The position numbers were made by a program, and so were the translations under genes. Under the pieces are notes generated by a model that saw only the letters and a program-made list of their open reading frames with translations, had not been told where the DNA came from and did no database searches. A stretch of DNA of 64,000 bases from Chryseobacterium gotjawalense. GTDB taxonomy: Bacteria; Bacteroidota; Bacteroidia; Flavobacteriales; Weeksellaceae. Positions 17,327 through 25,609 of the stretch are shown one piece after another; within the stretch, counting starts at the first letter, position 1, and every line of letters begins with the position of its first letter. The stretch spans positions 2,108,001 through 2,172,000 of the forward strand of contig NZ_CP124855.1 of assembly GCF_030012525.1 (NCBI RefSeq), written 5' to 3'.

Positions 17327-18295
17327 ATGGCATTAATAGACCTATCCAAGCAAGTAGCACTCGGCGTTGATATTGGCGGAACCAATACAAAATACGGACT
17401 CGTCAATCACCGCGGCGAAATTTTAGAAAAAGGAAGTCTTAAAACCGAGGAATATCCCGAAGTAGAGGATTTTATAAATGCCTTATATGATAAAGTTTCC
17501 CCTTTAATAATGAAGCATTGTGGCCAAAGACAGTTCGATGGAATCGGAGTGGGCGCACCCAATGCCAATTATTTCACCGGAACCATCGAACAGGCACCAA
17601 ATCTCCACTGGAAAGGAATTGTGCCTTTTGCAAAGATGATGACCGATAAATTTGACGTTCCCTGCAAAATGACCAATGATGCCAATGCTGCCGCCTTAGG
17701 TGAAATGATGTTTGGTGCAGCCAGAGGAATGAAAGATTTCATCATGATGACCCTAGGAACGGGTGTGGGAAGCGGAATTATTTCGAACGGGAAATTAATT
17801 TACGGACACGACGGTTTCGCCGGAGAACTGGGCCATACCATTGTAAAACCAGGTGGCAGAAAACACTGGAGCACCGGTTCTGAAGGTTCCCTGGAAGCGT
17901 ATGCCTCTGCAACCGGAATCACCATTACCGCAAAAAAAATGCGCGCAGAATTCCCGAATTCAATGCTCAATGATTATCCGGAAGAAGAAGTGAATTCTAA
18001 AATTGTATTTGAATGTGCCACACAAGGAGATCCTGTAGCCATTGAAGTTTTCCGTTATACCGGACAAAAACTAGGAGAAGCTTTGGCTAATTTCGTGATG
18101 TTTTCTTCACCTGAAGCTATTTTACTTTTTGGCGGTGTAATCAAAGCAGGCGATTTTATTATGAAACCAACCAAACTTCACATGGAAAGAAACCTGTTCC
18201 CTATATTCAGAAACAAAGTGAAACTGGTTTTCAGCGAACTTGACGAAGCAGATGCTGCCATCCTTGGCGCAAGTGCTTTGGTTTGGGAGAAGTGA
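17327..18295 (+). CDS. ROK-family sugar kinase (glucokinase)
   Basis: 322 residues. DIGGTN (residues 15-20) is the phosphate loop; GVGAPNANY, TNDANAAALGEM (catalytic Asp) and TLGTGVGSG are typical of ROK glucokinases. It likely phosphorylates glucose for glycolysis. The usual zinc site has a His followed by CxCGxxGC. Here the His is kept (GELGHTIV, His170) but the cysteines are replaced: Trp181, Thr183 and Ser188. So the zinc-binding cluster is lost while the fold around it is kept. It is a single gene, with msrA 76 bases downstream on the same strand. Confidence 0.88.
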   Translation: MALIDLSKQVALGVDIGGTNTKYGLVNHRGEILEKGSLKTEEYPEVEDFINALYDKVSPLIMKHCGQRQFDGIGVGAPNANYFTGTIEQAPNLHWKGIVPFAKMMTDKFDVPCKMTNDANAAALGEMMFGAARGMKDFIMMTLGTGVGSGIISNGKLIYGHDGFAGELGHTIVKPGGRKHWSTGSEGSLEAYASATGITITAKKMRAEFPNSMLNDYPEEEVNSKIVFECATQGDPVAIEVFRYTGQKLGEALANFVMFSSPEAILLFGGVIKAGDFIMKPTKLHMERNLFPIFRNKVKLVFSELDEADAAILGASALVWEK

Positions 18296-18371
18296 CTGGC
18301 ATGGTTTTCGTGAAAAAACTAATAACTGTTTTTATCGTATATGATTAAAAATAAAAATCAGTTTTATCACA

Positions 18372-19022
18372 ATGAAAAAATTATTAATTCTTATTATCAG
18401 TATTTTTTTAATTTCCTGTAATGGTCAGGAAAATAAAAAGTTGGTTACAAATAACAAAAAAATGGACAAACAAAATTTAGAATACGTCACTTTTGGTGGC
18501 GGATGTTTTTGGTGCGTTGAAAGTTGTTTCAATTTACTAAAAGGTGTAGATAAAGTAATTTCCGGTTACTCCGGCGGTCATAAAGAAAACCCTACCTATG
18601 AAGAAGTCTGTACGGGAGAAACGGGTCATGCAGAAGTAGTACAAATCGCTTATGATCCAAAAATCATCTCTTATGAACAGTTAATGGATGTTTTCTTTTT
18701 CCTGCACGATCCCACTACTTTGAACAGACAGGGAAATGATATAGGGACCCAGTACCGCTCCGTGATTTTCTATAAAGACGACGCCGAGAAAGCTAAAGCA
18801 GAGGAAGCCATGAAAAAATCTGAAGCTTCCGGAAAATACAGCGGAAAATACGTAACTGAGATTACGAAACTTGAAAAATTTTGGCCTGCTGAACAATACC
18901 ATCAGGGCTATTATGAAGCGAATCCTACGCAACCTTATTGTAGCGCGGTCGTAGGACCGAAGATTGCCAAATTCAAAAAGCATTATGGCGAACTGGGAAT
19001 GCTGAGACCCGAAGTTGACTGA
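18372..19022 (+). CDS. msrA: Peptide-methionine (S)-S-oxide reductase, lipoprotein form
   Basis: 216 residues. The start MKKLLILIISIFLISC is a lipoprotein signal, so the enzyme sits in the periplasm on a lipid anchor. The MsrA domain begins at GGGCFWCVESCFNLLKGV, with the catalytic Cys in GCFWC; GYSGGHKENPTYEEVCTGETGHAEVVQIAYDP follows in pieces, and the DIGTQYRS motif (substrate site) is present. It repairs methionine S-sulfoxide in exported proteins. No MsrB domain or gene is next to it. A second Cys near the C-terminus (PYCSAVVG) may act in recycling. Confidence 0.95.
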   Translation: MKKLLILIISIFLISCNGQENKKLVTNNKKMDKQNLEYVTFGGGCFWCVESCFNLLKGVDKVISGYSGGHKENPTYEEVCTGETGHAEVVQIAYDPKIISYEQLMDVFFFLHDPTTLNRQGNDIGTQYRSVIFYKDDAEKAKAEEAMKKSEASGKYSGKYVTEITKLEKFWPAEQYHQGYYEANPTQPYCSAVVGPKIAKFKKHYGELGMLRPEVD

Positions 19023-19027
19023 TAAAT

Positions 19028-19060
19028 AAAGCGAAGAAATTAATCTTCGCTTTTATTTTT
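19028..19060 (+). terminator. Terminator after msrA
   Basis: AAAGCGAAGA (19028-19037) pairs with TCTTCGCTTT (19044-19053), followed by a T-rich run. Confidence 0.85.
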
Positions 19061-19062
19061 TC

Positions 19063-19282
19063 TAAAAATATAATTGTATAACAGTTTTTCGGTCATAATA
19101 TAGTTTTTAACGCAAGGGCCTCAAATGTTTTTGACAAACACCCTGCTTTAATCCTTTTTAAAGACATTCAAAGACGCAAAGCAGTTCGACTTGGTCAAAT
19201 CTACAGCTTCACTCACGCAATGTCTGTTTGGAACCGTAATATCGCCAATGATGATTGTAAGTTGTACGAGTTCCCATTAATA
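19063..19282. other. Non-coding stretch with degenerate repeat fragments
   Basis: No gene seen. It contains phrases such as TTTTAACGCAAGGGC, AAAGACGCAAAGCAG and TCACGCAATG that resemble the ACGCAA/GCAAAG interspersed repeats of flavobacterial genomes, here much decayed. The resemblance is from memory. Confidence 0.3.
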
Positions 19283-19320
19283 AAAAAAAAGACCGCCGGA
19301 TCATTTCCAGCGGTCTTTAA
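19283..19320 (-). terminator. Terminator after the S46 peptidase
   Basis: On the minus strand AAAGACCGC pairs with GCGGTCTTT around a 13-base loop, followed by nine T's. Confidence 0.9.
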
Positions 19321-19336
19321 CAATTTTAAAAAAAAG

Positions 19337-21475
19337 TTATTTCACCAAAGTCAATTCACTGATTAAGTGACCTGCTTTTCCGTATTTTTCAATCGTCCAG
19401 AGGACCATTCTGATATCGACATTAATGGTTTTCTGCCATTTTTTATCGAAGATAATATCTCCACTCAGCGCTTCGCTATTTCCGTCGAACGCTAAACCAA
19501 GCAAATTACCCTGACCATCAAGAACTGGAGAACCTGAGTTTCCGCCTGTGATGTCGTTATCTGTTAGGAAATTCACCGGCATAAAGCCTTTTTTATCTTT
19601 GTACTGACCGAAATCTTTTTTCTTCACCAGATCAAGGAATCTTTGAGGCAGATCAAATTCTTCATCTCCTTTTTTATACTTCGCTACCATTCCGTTGATT
19701 TCGGTATAGTAGTTATTTTTTTCTTTGATTCCTGCATAATTTCTATCAGCTCTTTCTGGCAGAGTAGTAACCTTACCGGTCGTTAATCTCATAGTAGAGT
19801 TGGCATCTGGATAGAAAGCAGTTTCTGGCTGGGATTTTCTAAGACCGTCTAAAAACAGTCTGCTGTTTTTTGCAAAAGCGTCATCAACTTTAGCAAATTT
19901 GTCTCCGTTTAATTTTTGGTCTGTGATGAATCCGTTAGCTAATTTCAATAAAGGATCCGCATCGATTTTTAAACGGTCGGGATTGTTTAGAAAATTCAGG
20001 GCAGATTCTTTGGTTGCAAAAATTGAAGAGAACGCCATGTTGGAAAGATTTTTAGCGTCAGCTGCAAATAATGTAGCAGAACCAACTTCTTTATTCGCTC
20101 TCTGTTGATAAAGATTTACCATAGAGTTTAACATTTCACCTTCAAGCTTTACATTAAATTTATCATAAACTCTATCAATCGCATCTGTTACCTTGGTTTT
20201 CATCGCAGCTTTTCCGGCCACATCCTGGTCAGCATACGTATTTAGAAGTGAACCCAATTGGTAAGCAATTGTGATATACTTTGCATTTCTCTGTAATTGT
20301 GAAGAATAGTTTCTTTCTACATTACGATCAGACATCTGCGCATAGTTTGCTTTAATGTCCTGCAAAATACCACCGTACATTGCTTCATTTTCCGGCAATA
20401 AAGCCCAAGTCTGGAATTTTTGTTCTAAAGCCTGTTTTTCTGCAACCGTTCCGTTTTTGATGACCGCATCGATCGTTCCCTGTCTGTTTTTCCAGTAATT
20501 GGCTACGGACGCATATTGAGAAGCATAATCAATCTTGGTTGCCTGATCTTTGTCCATATATTTTTTCATGACATCCATGGCAACTTTAGACGCTTCTACA
20601 TAAGCCGGATAATCTTTGGTAACCATTTGCTCGATACCGTAGGAAGTCAAAAACCGGTTGGTTCTCCCAGGATATCCTAAAATCATCGCAAAATCTCCAG
20701 GCTTATACCCTTTCATTGAAATAGGCAGCGCATGCTTTGGTTTCATTGGAACATTGCTCGGGGAATATTCTGCAGGATTACCGTTTGCGTCAGCATATAC
20801 TCTGAATACTGAAAAATCTACGGTATGTCTTGGCCATTCCCAGTTATCGGTATCGCCACCGAATTTTCCCAACGCATTTGGAGGAGTACCTACCAAACGG
20901 ACATCTTTGAAATCCTGATATACAAAATAATAGAATTCATTTCCGTTATAGAAATCTCTTACAACAACAGTATATTTCCCGTTTTCGGAGTTTTCTGCCT
21001 GAATTAATTTATATTCTGCATCGATGATATTTTTTCTTTCCTCAGCAGACATATTGTTATTAAGTTTGGCGTTGATTCTTTTAGAAACATCATCCATTCT
21101 TACCATAAATCTTACCGAAAGTCCTTTTGAAGGAAGTTCTTCACTTTTTTTCATTGCCCAGAAACCATTGGTTAAATGGTCTTTTTCAGGAGTAGAAAGT
21201 GCTGCAATATTTCCGTAACCACAGTGGTGATTGGTAAACAGCAAACCTTCTTTAGAAACCATTTCAGCAGTACAACCTCCACCGAACTGTACGATAGCGT
21301 CTTTCAGACTAGAATTGTTTACCGAGTAGATTTCGTCGGGTGTTAATTTTAAACCGTCTTTTTTAAGATCGACTCCATTCAGTCTTTTGATCATGCTCAA
21401 AAGCCACATCCCCTCATCTGCTTTTAACTGCAGGAAACTCAACATAAACGTGAGTAATAAAAAAATTCTTTTCAT
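19337..21475 (-). CDS. S46-family dipeptidyl peptidase (DPP7/DPP11 type)
   Basis: 712 residues, the usual length. Signal peptide MKRIFLLLTFMLSFLQLKA, then DEGMWLLSMI, the conserved mature start. The chymotrypsin-like catalytic residues are visible: His in FTNHHCGYG (~residues 80-90) and Ser in TGGNSGSPVLDGQGNLLGLAF (near 650). A long alpha-helical insert caps the active site and restricts it to N-terminal dipeptides. It acts in the periplasm on imported peptides, serving amino acid supply in organisms that live on protein. Whether it prefers hydrophobic (DPP7) or acidic (DPP11) residues depends on a single residue I did not assign. A possible -7 box (TAAATTAG) lies upstream. Confidence 0.93.
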   Translation of the reverse strand: MKRIFLLLTFMLSFLQLKADEGMWLLSMIKRLNGVDLKKDGLKLTPDEIYSVNNSSLKDAIVQFGGGCTAEMVSKEGLLFTNHHCGYGNIAALSTPEKDHLTNGFWAMKKSEELPSKGLSVRFMVRMDDVSKRINAKLNNNMSAEERKNIIDAEYKLIQAENSENGKYTVVVRDFYNGNEFYYFVYQDFKDVRLVGTPPNALGKFGGDTDNWEWPRHTVDFSVFRVYADANGNPAEYSPSNVPMKPKHALPISMKGYKPGDFAMILGYPGRTNRFLTSYGIEQMVTKDYPAYVEASKVAMDVMKKYMDKDQATKIDYASQYASVANYWKNRQGTIDAVIKNGTVAEKQALEQKFQTWALLPENEAMYGGILQDIKANYAQMSDRNVERNYSSQLQRNAKYITIAYQLGSLLNTYADQDVAGKAAMKTKVTDAIDRVYDKFNVKLEGEMLNSMVNLYQQRANKEVGSATLFAADAKNLSNMAFSSIFATKESALNFLNNPDRLKIDADPLLKLANGFITDQKLNGDKFAKVDDAFAKNSRLFLDGLRKSQPETAFYPDANSTMRLTTGKVTTLPERADRNYAGIKEKNNYYTEINGMVAKYKKGDEEFDLPQRFLDLVKKKDFGQYKDKKGFMPVNFLTDNDITGGNSGSPVLDGQGNLLGLAFDGNSEALSGDIIFDKKWQKTINVDIRMVLWTIEKYGKAGHLISELTLVK

Positions 21476-21639
21476 TTAATAATTTATTTAAGGTGCTAAT
21501 TTAAGAAATTCATTTTACTTGACAGATAGCAAAATAAAATGCATGATAAAATCCTTAATCTTTCACTATTAAGTAAAAGATTGCGCTGTTTTGGGTATTG
21601 GGAATTTTATCGGAAATAGGATTATAAATACTGCTTTCT

Positions 21640-22089
21640 TTAAATTCGCAGCATTTCAGAGTGGGGAATATCATCTTCTAAATAACTTTTGCCAGTCGGG
21701 ATAAACCCAAACTGCGCATAAAAAGCAAGAAGATAATCCTGTGCCGAAATTCGTATTGAAGTTCTGCGGTATCTCGCTTCGATAGTATTGACTGCGAAAT
21801 TCATCAGGGTTTTCCCCAGATTCATTTTCCGATATTTATAATTGGTCAAAACCCTACCTATCGAGCTTTCGGGATATTTTATTCCTGCTGGAAAAATCCT
21901 GCAGTAGGCCGCAACTTCACCATTGTTTTCTGCCCAAAGATGGATGGCTTGCGGATCATAACCGTCAACTTCAGGATAAGGACAGTTTTGTTCTACCACA
22001 AATACATCGATTCTGGCTTTTAAAATCCGATGTAATTCATCCGTTGAAAGTTGATCAAAAGTCTTAATGTTCCAAACGAAATCTTCCAT
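21640..22089 (-). CDS. ElaA-like GNAT acetyltransferase
   Basis: 149 residues. ElaA-type signature near the N-terminus: LKARIDVFVVEQNCPYPEVD, then AAYCRIFP, IGRVLTNYKYRKMNLGKTLM (acetyl-CoA loop with the basic pair and Gly) and AQDYLLAFYAQFGFIP. Substrate unknown. It follows engB by 25 bases on the same strand and is probably the last gene of that short operon. Confidence 0.88.
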   Translation of the reverse strand: MEDFVWNIKTFDQLSTDELHRILKARIDVFVVEQNCPYPEVDGYDPQAIHLWAENNGEVAAYCRIFPAGIKYPESSIGRVLTNYKYRKMNLGKTLMNFAVNTIEARYRRTSIRISAQDYLLAFYAQFGFIPTGKSYLEDDIPHSEMLRI

Positions 22090-22114
22090 TTTCTGATAAG
22101 AAATAATTTAAACG

Positions 22115-22732
22115 TTAGAATTTAACGTGATTATGCATAAGGAATTCATTTGTTTTTGTAATAAAATCCAGTATTCCTTCACCACCCGTTTTTTTCTCGG
22201 CAGAGGTCACATAGACTTCCGGCAAATCTTCCCATGTTTTCAGCAGTTCTGATTTATAATGCTCTACGTTTTTAGCGATTACGGTTGGTTTCAACTTATC
22301 TGCTTTGGTGAAAACAATTGAAAAAGGGATTGAGTTTTCGCCGCACCATTCAATAAATTCAATATCGATTGCCTGTGGCGTATGTCGGGAATCAATTAAA
22401 ATAAAGAGATTAACTAAATTTTTCCGATTCAGGATATAGTTTGTAATCAGTTTTTCAAAATCCCGCCGCATGCTTTTGGAAACCCGGGCATAACCATAAC
22501 CCGGAAGATCGGTAAGAAACCAGCTTTCATTAATAACAAAATGATTAATAAGCTGCGTTTTCCCCGGCGTTCCGGAAGTTTTTGCCAAATACTTATGATT
22601 CATCAGCGCATTGATCAACGAGGATTTGCCCACATTTGATCTTCCAATAAATGCATATTCAGGCATGGTCGGTTCTGGGCAATCCTGCCATCTATCACTA
22701 CTTTTTACAAATTCCGCTGTTTTGATAACCAT
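22115..22732 (-). CDS. engB: Ribosome biogenesis GTPase EngB (YsxC/YihA)
   Basis: 205 residues from ATG 22732 (MVIKTAEFVKSSDRW); the longer frame to 22786 adds a non-conserved leader. GTPase motifs in order: GRSNVGKSSLINAL (G1), TSGTPGKTQLINHF (G2 region), DLPGYGYARVS (G3) and FTKADK (G4). It assists assembly of the large ribosomal subunit. It lies between the alpha/beta hydrolase gene (58 bases upstream) and the GNAT gene, and the group is divergent from the dcw cluster, an arrangement I recall from other flavobacteria. Confidence 0.95.
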   Translation of the reverse strand: MVIKTAEFVKSSDRWQDCPEPTMPEYAFIGRSNVGKSSLINALMNHKYLAKTSGTPGKTQLINHFVINESWFLTDLPGYGYARVSKSMRRDFEKLITNYILNRKNLVNLFILIDSRHTPQAIDIEFIEWCGENSIPFSIVFTKADKLKPTVIAKNVEHYKSELLKTWEDLPEVYVTSAEKKTGGEGILDFITKTNEFLMHNHVKF

Positions 22733-22790
22733 AATTAGTTCTTTTAAAATATAACTAAAATAAAAAATGGAAGAATAAACTTCCATTCAA

Positions 22791-23561
22791 CTACTTTTTT
22801 TGTTTCTGTAACCACGAATATAACAGATCATTAAATTCTTGTGGTCTTTCCATCATTGCGGCGTGACCACACTGATCAATCCAATATAAATCAGAATTGG
22901 GTAATGCATTATGCATATCTATTGCCACATCCGGCGGCGTCACATTATCTTGCTTTCCCCAAATCAAACAAACCGGCATTTTTATTTTCGGCAAATCGTT
23001 TAACATATTATGTTTGATGGCACTTCTTGCCAACATCACCGTTTTTATTCCTTTCATTCTGTCGTTCACAACAGCAAATACTTCTTCTACCAAATCGTTT
23101 GTGGCAACCTTAGGATCAAAAAAAACTTCTTCAGTTTTCTTTCTGATATAATCTTTGTCGCTTTTTCTGGGAAAACTGTCTCCGAAAGATTTTTCATATA
23201 AACCGGAACTGCCGGTAAGAACAAGATTCTCGACCAGATCAGGTCGTGCTAAAGCAAGGATTAAACCTACGTGACCACCCATTGAGTTTCCCACAATTGT
23301 TGATGCTCTGCCCACTTTTTCTTCGATGAATTTCGCGACATACTTCGCGATGGTCGTAAGATTGGTATTCAGAACGGGCAAATCGTAAATAGGAAGTACA
23401 GGAACAAAAACCTTATACCCCTTCTCTGAAAAGTAATTTACGGTATCATCGAAATTACTTAATCCACCCATTAAACCATGTAATAAAATTACAGGGTCAC
23501 CATCTCCAGCTTCTATAAAAGCGAACTTCTTGTCCTTTTTAGTTTTAAATATCATAAACAT
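22791..23561 (-). CDS. Alpha/beta hydrolase
   Basis: 256 residues; the start may be the ATG at 23561 or two codons later. Oxyanion region LLHGLMGGLSNFD, nucleophile elbow GNSMGGHVGL (Ser ~ residue 95), acid in LIWGKQDNVTPP, and catalytic His in DQCGHAAMMERP. This is the general small-molecule esterase/MhpC-like shape; substrate unknown. First gene of the hydrolase-engB-GNAT set. Confidence 0.88.
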   Translation of the reverse strand: MFMIFKTKKDKKFAFIEAGDGDPVILLHGLMGGLSNFDDTVNYFSEKGYKVFVPVLPIYDLPVLNTNLTTIAKYVAKFIEEKVGRASTIVGNSMGGHVGLILALARPDLVENLVLTGSSGLYEKSFGDSFPRKSDKDYIRKKTEEVFFDPKVATNDLVEEVFAVVNDRMKGIKTVMLARSAIKHNMLNDLPKIKMPVCLIWGKQDNVTPPDVAIDMHNALPNSDLYWIDQCGHAAMMERPQEFNDLLYSWLQKQKK

Positions 23562-23578
23562 TACGCTATAAGCGTTTG

Positions 23579-23586
23579 CAAAAATA
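23579..23586 (-). promoter_or_regulatory. -7 element for the hydrolase-engB operon
   Basis: TATTTTTG on the minus strand matches TAnnTTTG, 17 bases before the ATG at 23561. Confidence 0.5.
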
Positions 23587-23750
23587 CAAATTAAACGCCA
23601 AAACCAACTTATTTAGCATTATTTATATATTAAATTTAAGATTTTTTCACCGAACGACCAAGTTCTGCGAAAAAAAATCAAAACAACTTATTAACTTCTT
23701 TTTAATCAATACTTTAATCATAAAGTCAAAACTTATTAACATTAAGTCAA

Positions 23751-23778
23751 AAAGTGGGAAAAAGTGGGAGCTTTTGGA
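23751..23778 (+). promoter_or_regulatory. MraZ-type operator (decamer repeats)
   Basis: AAAGTGGGAA (23751-23760) and AAAGTGGGAG (23761-23770) are direct repeats with a 10-base period; a weaker third box (TGGA at 23775) is in phase. In Escherichia coli and other bacteria MraZ binds TGGGN repeats with 10-base spacing upstream of its own gene. The position here, 11 bases before the -7 box and 25-50 bases before mraZ, fits autoregulation of the dcw cluster. Confidence 0.7.
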
Positions 23779-23788
23779 AATTTTTATA

Positions 23789-23796
23789 TAAATTTG
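23789..23796 (+). promoter_or_regulatory. -7 element of the dcw cluster
   Basis: TAAATTTG matches TAnnTTTG and ends 6 bases before the mraZ ATG, so the transcript would start at or within a few bases of the start codon. No clear -33 TTTG at 20-21 bases; the MraZ boxes occupy that area. Confidence 0.6.
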
Positions 23797-23802
23797 TCCC
23801 AA

Positions 23803-24273
23803 ATGAAGAATTTCATCGGAACATATGAATGCAGAATAGACGACAAAGGTCGGCTAAAACTCCCCTCTTCGCTGGTAAAACAGATGGGGGACTTTGGCGA
23901 CGATTCCTTTGTGGTCAAACGTGCTGTATTTCAACCCTGCCTGGAAGTTTACCCAATGCAAGGCTGGGAACAACTGATGAACAAACTCAACAAACTCAAC
24001 CGTTTCATTAAGAAAAATGCAGATTTTATCCGAATGTTTACGGCGGGAGTGAAAATCGTGGAGCCCGATAATGCGGGACGTTTACAAATTTCAAAAGACC
24101 TTACGCTCTTTGCGAACCTTCGAAAAGAAATCGTAATCACCAGCGCAGGCGAACTTTTTGAAATCTGGGACAAAGAGGCCTATGAAAAAGTAATCACCAC
24201 TTCAGAAGAAGATTTCGCAAAATTGGCTGAAGACGTGATGGGAACGATCAGTTTCGACGGCGAAGAACCGTAA
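23803..24273 (+). CDS. mraZ: Transcriptional regulator MraZ
   Basis: 156 residues from ATG 23803 (MKNFIGTYECRIDDKGRLKL). Two SpoVT/AbrB-like half domains: the first has the DDKGRLKLPSSL motif, the second EPDNAGRLQISKDL. MraZ forms a ring and represses the division and cell wall cluster through upstream TGGGN boxes, which are present here. First gene of the cluster; rsmH follows after 42 bases. The extra frame from 23764 runs through the promoter and operator and is not coding. Confidence 0.97.
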   Translation: MKNFIGTYECRIDDKGRLKLPSSLVKQMGDFGDDSFVVKRAVFQPCLEVYPMQGWEQLMNKLNKLNRFIKKNADFIRMFTAGVKIVEPDNAGRLQISKDLTLFANLRKEIVITSAGELFEIWDKEAYEKVITTSEEDFAKLAEDVMGTISFDGEEP

Positions 24274-24315
24274 AACGTTCAGAGAAATTTAAATTAAAAC
24301 ACCTAGAAGAAAAAA

Positions 24316-25212
24316 ATGTATCACAATCCTGTTTTGCTGAAAAAAAGTGTAGATGATTTGGTAACGAATCCAGACGGCATCTACGTGGACTGCACCTTTG
24401 GCGGCGGCGGTCACTCGCGTGAAATCCTGAGCAGACTTTCTGAAAAAGGCAAACTTTACGCTTTCGACCAGGACTTAGATGCCCTCAAAAATACGATTGA
24501 CGATCCTCGGTTTACACTCATCAACCAAAATTTCAGGTTTTTGGAAAATGCATTGATGATGTACGGTGTTTCGAAAGTGGATGGAATTCTTGCGGATTTC
24601 GGCGTTTCTTCTCATCAGTTCGACGAAGCTGAAAGAGGTTTTTCGACCAGAAGCAATGCGCCGCTGGACATGAGAATGAACGTCATGCAACTTCTGGATG
24701 CTAAAAAAGTCATTAATGAATATGAGGAAGAGCATCTCGCAGATATTTTATACCAATACGGTGAAATTCGGGAATCCAGAAAGTTAGCACGGGAAATTGT
24801 GAATCACCGAAAACTGAAACCCATTGAAACCACCGAAGATTTGAAAAAACTCTTCAGTTACATTCCGCAGTTTAAGCAGAACAAAGTTTTTGCCCAGATT
24901 TTTCAAGCCATCAGAATTGAAGTCAACCAGGAACTGGAAGTCATTAAAGAATTACTGGTTCAGGCGCACAGAATGCTGAAACCCGGTGGCAGATTAGTCG
25001 CCATCTCTTACCATTCTCTGGAAGACCGGCTGGTCAAAAGATTTTTGAAAAACGGAATGTTCGAAGGCGAACCGGCAAGAGACATCTACGGAAATTACGA
25101 CAAGACTTTTGATCTTTTGCAGACCAAAGCAGTCGTTCCGGATAGTGAAGAAATTAAGGAAAACTCGCGGGCGAGAAGCGCAAAATTAAGAACAGGTATT
25201 AAATTAAAATAA
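24316..25212 (+). CDS. rsmH: 16S rRNA (cytosine(1402)-N(4))-methyltransferase
   Basis: 298 residues. It methylates N4 of C1402 in the ribosomal P site using S-adenosylmethionine. The SAM-binding motif is at VDCTFGGGGHSREIL (residues ~24-38); LADFGVSSHQFDEAERGFS and GGRLVAISYHSLEDRLVKRF are family signatures, and the end KENSRARSAKLRTG is typical. Second gene of the cluster; ftsL-like follows after 31 bases. Confidence 0.97.
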   Translation: MYHNPVLLKKSVDDLVTNPDGIYVDCTFGGGGHSREILSRLSEKGKLYAFDQDLDALKNTIDDPRFTLINQNFRFLENALMMYGVSKVDGILADFGVSSHQFDEAERGFSTRSNAPLDMRMNVMQLLDAKKVINEYEEEHLADILYQYGEIRESRKLAREIVNHRKLKPIETTEDLKKLFSYIPQFKQNKVFAQIFQAIRIEVNQELEVIKELLVQAHRMLKPGGRLVAISYHSLEDRLVKRFLKNGMFEGEPARDIYGNYDKTFDLLQTKAVVPDSEEIKENSRARSAKLRTGIKLK

Positions 25213-25243
25213 AAAGGAGGCTCGACTCAATCAACCTCAAGTC

Positions 25244-25609
25244 ATGGCAAAAAGACCAACAAACCGTCCACAGAAAAAACTCACTTTTATTGATATTATA
25301 AAAGGGAATTTTTTGAACCGTGACGAAGTCACTATTCATTACAGGTATTTTTTGTTGGTGTTCTTCTTATTAATGTCTATGATTTACAGCAATCACTTAG
25401 TGAGTACGAAAATCGAACACGTTAATATTTTAAAAGAACAGACAGAAGAGTTTAAATCGAGAAACGCGTTTGCCCAAAGCAGACTCATAAAAGTAAAATT
25501 AGAATCAGAATTAGGAAAAGAAATGGTGCAGGATTCTTTGCTATCATTAGAGAATCATCCCCATAAAATCCTGATAAAAATAGACAGTTTAGATGGCAGT
25601 ACAAAATGA
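25244..25609 (+). CDS. FtsL-like divisome protein
   Basis: 121 residues, one membrane helix (YFLLVFFLLMSMIYSNHLV, residues ~34-52), a basic cytoplasmic N-terminus (MAKRPTNRPQKKLTFID) and a short periplasmic coiled-coil. Size, topology and position between rsmH and ftsI fit FtsL, which with FtsB and FtsQ activates septal peptidoglycan synthesis. Sequence similarity to classical FtsL is weak, as is usual in this phylum. An AGGAGG lies 23 bases before the ATG, too far to serve as its ribosome-binding site. Overlaps ftsI by 17 bases. Confidence 0.8.
   Translation: MAKRPTNRPQKKLTFIDIIKGNFLNRDEVTIHYRYFLLVFFLLMSMIYSNHLVSTKIEHVNILKEQTEEFKSRNAFAQSRLIKVKLESELGKEMVQDSLLSLENHPHKILIKIDSLDGSTK

Noticed and set aside
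19337..21475. Calling the S46 peptidase DPP11 or DPP7
   Set aside because: The deciding residue could not be assigned from the sequence alone.
25215..25220. AGGAGG before the ftsL-like gene as a ribosome-binding site
   Set aside because: It lies 23 bases before the ATG, too far; strong Shine-Dalgarno sites are also unusual in this phylum.
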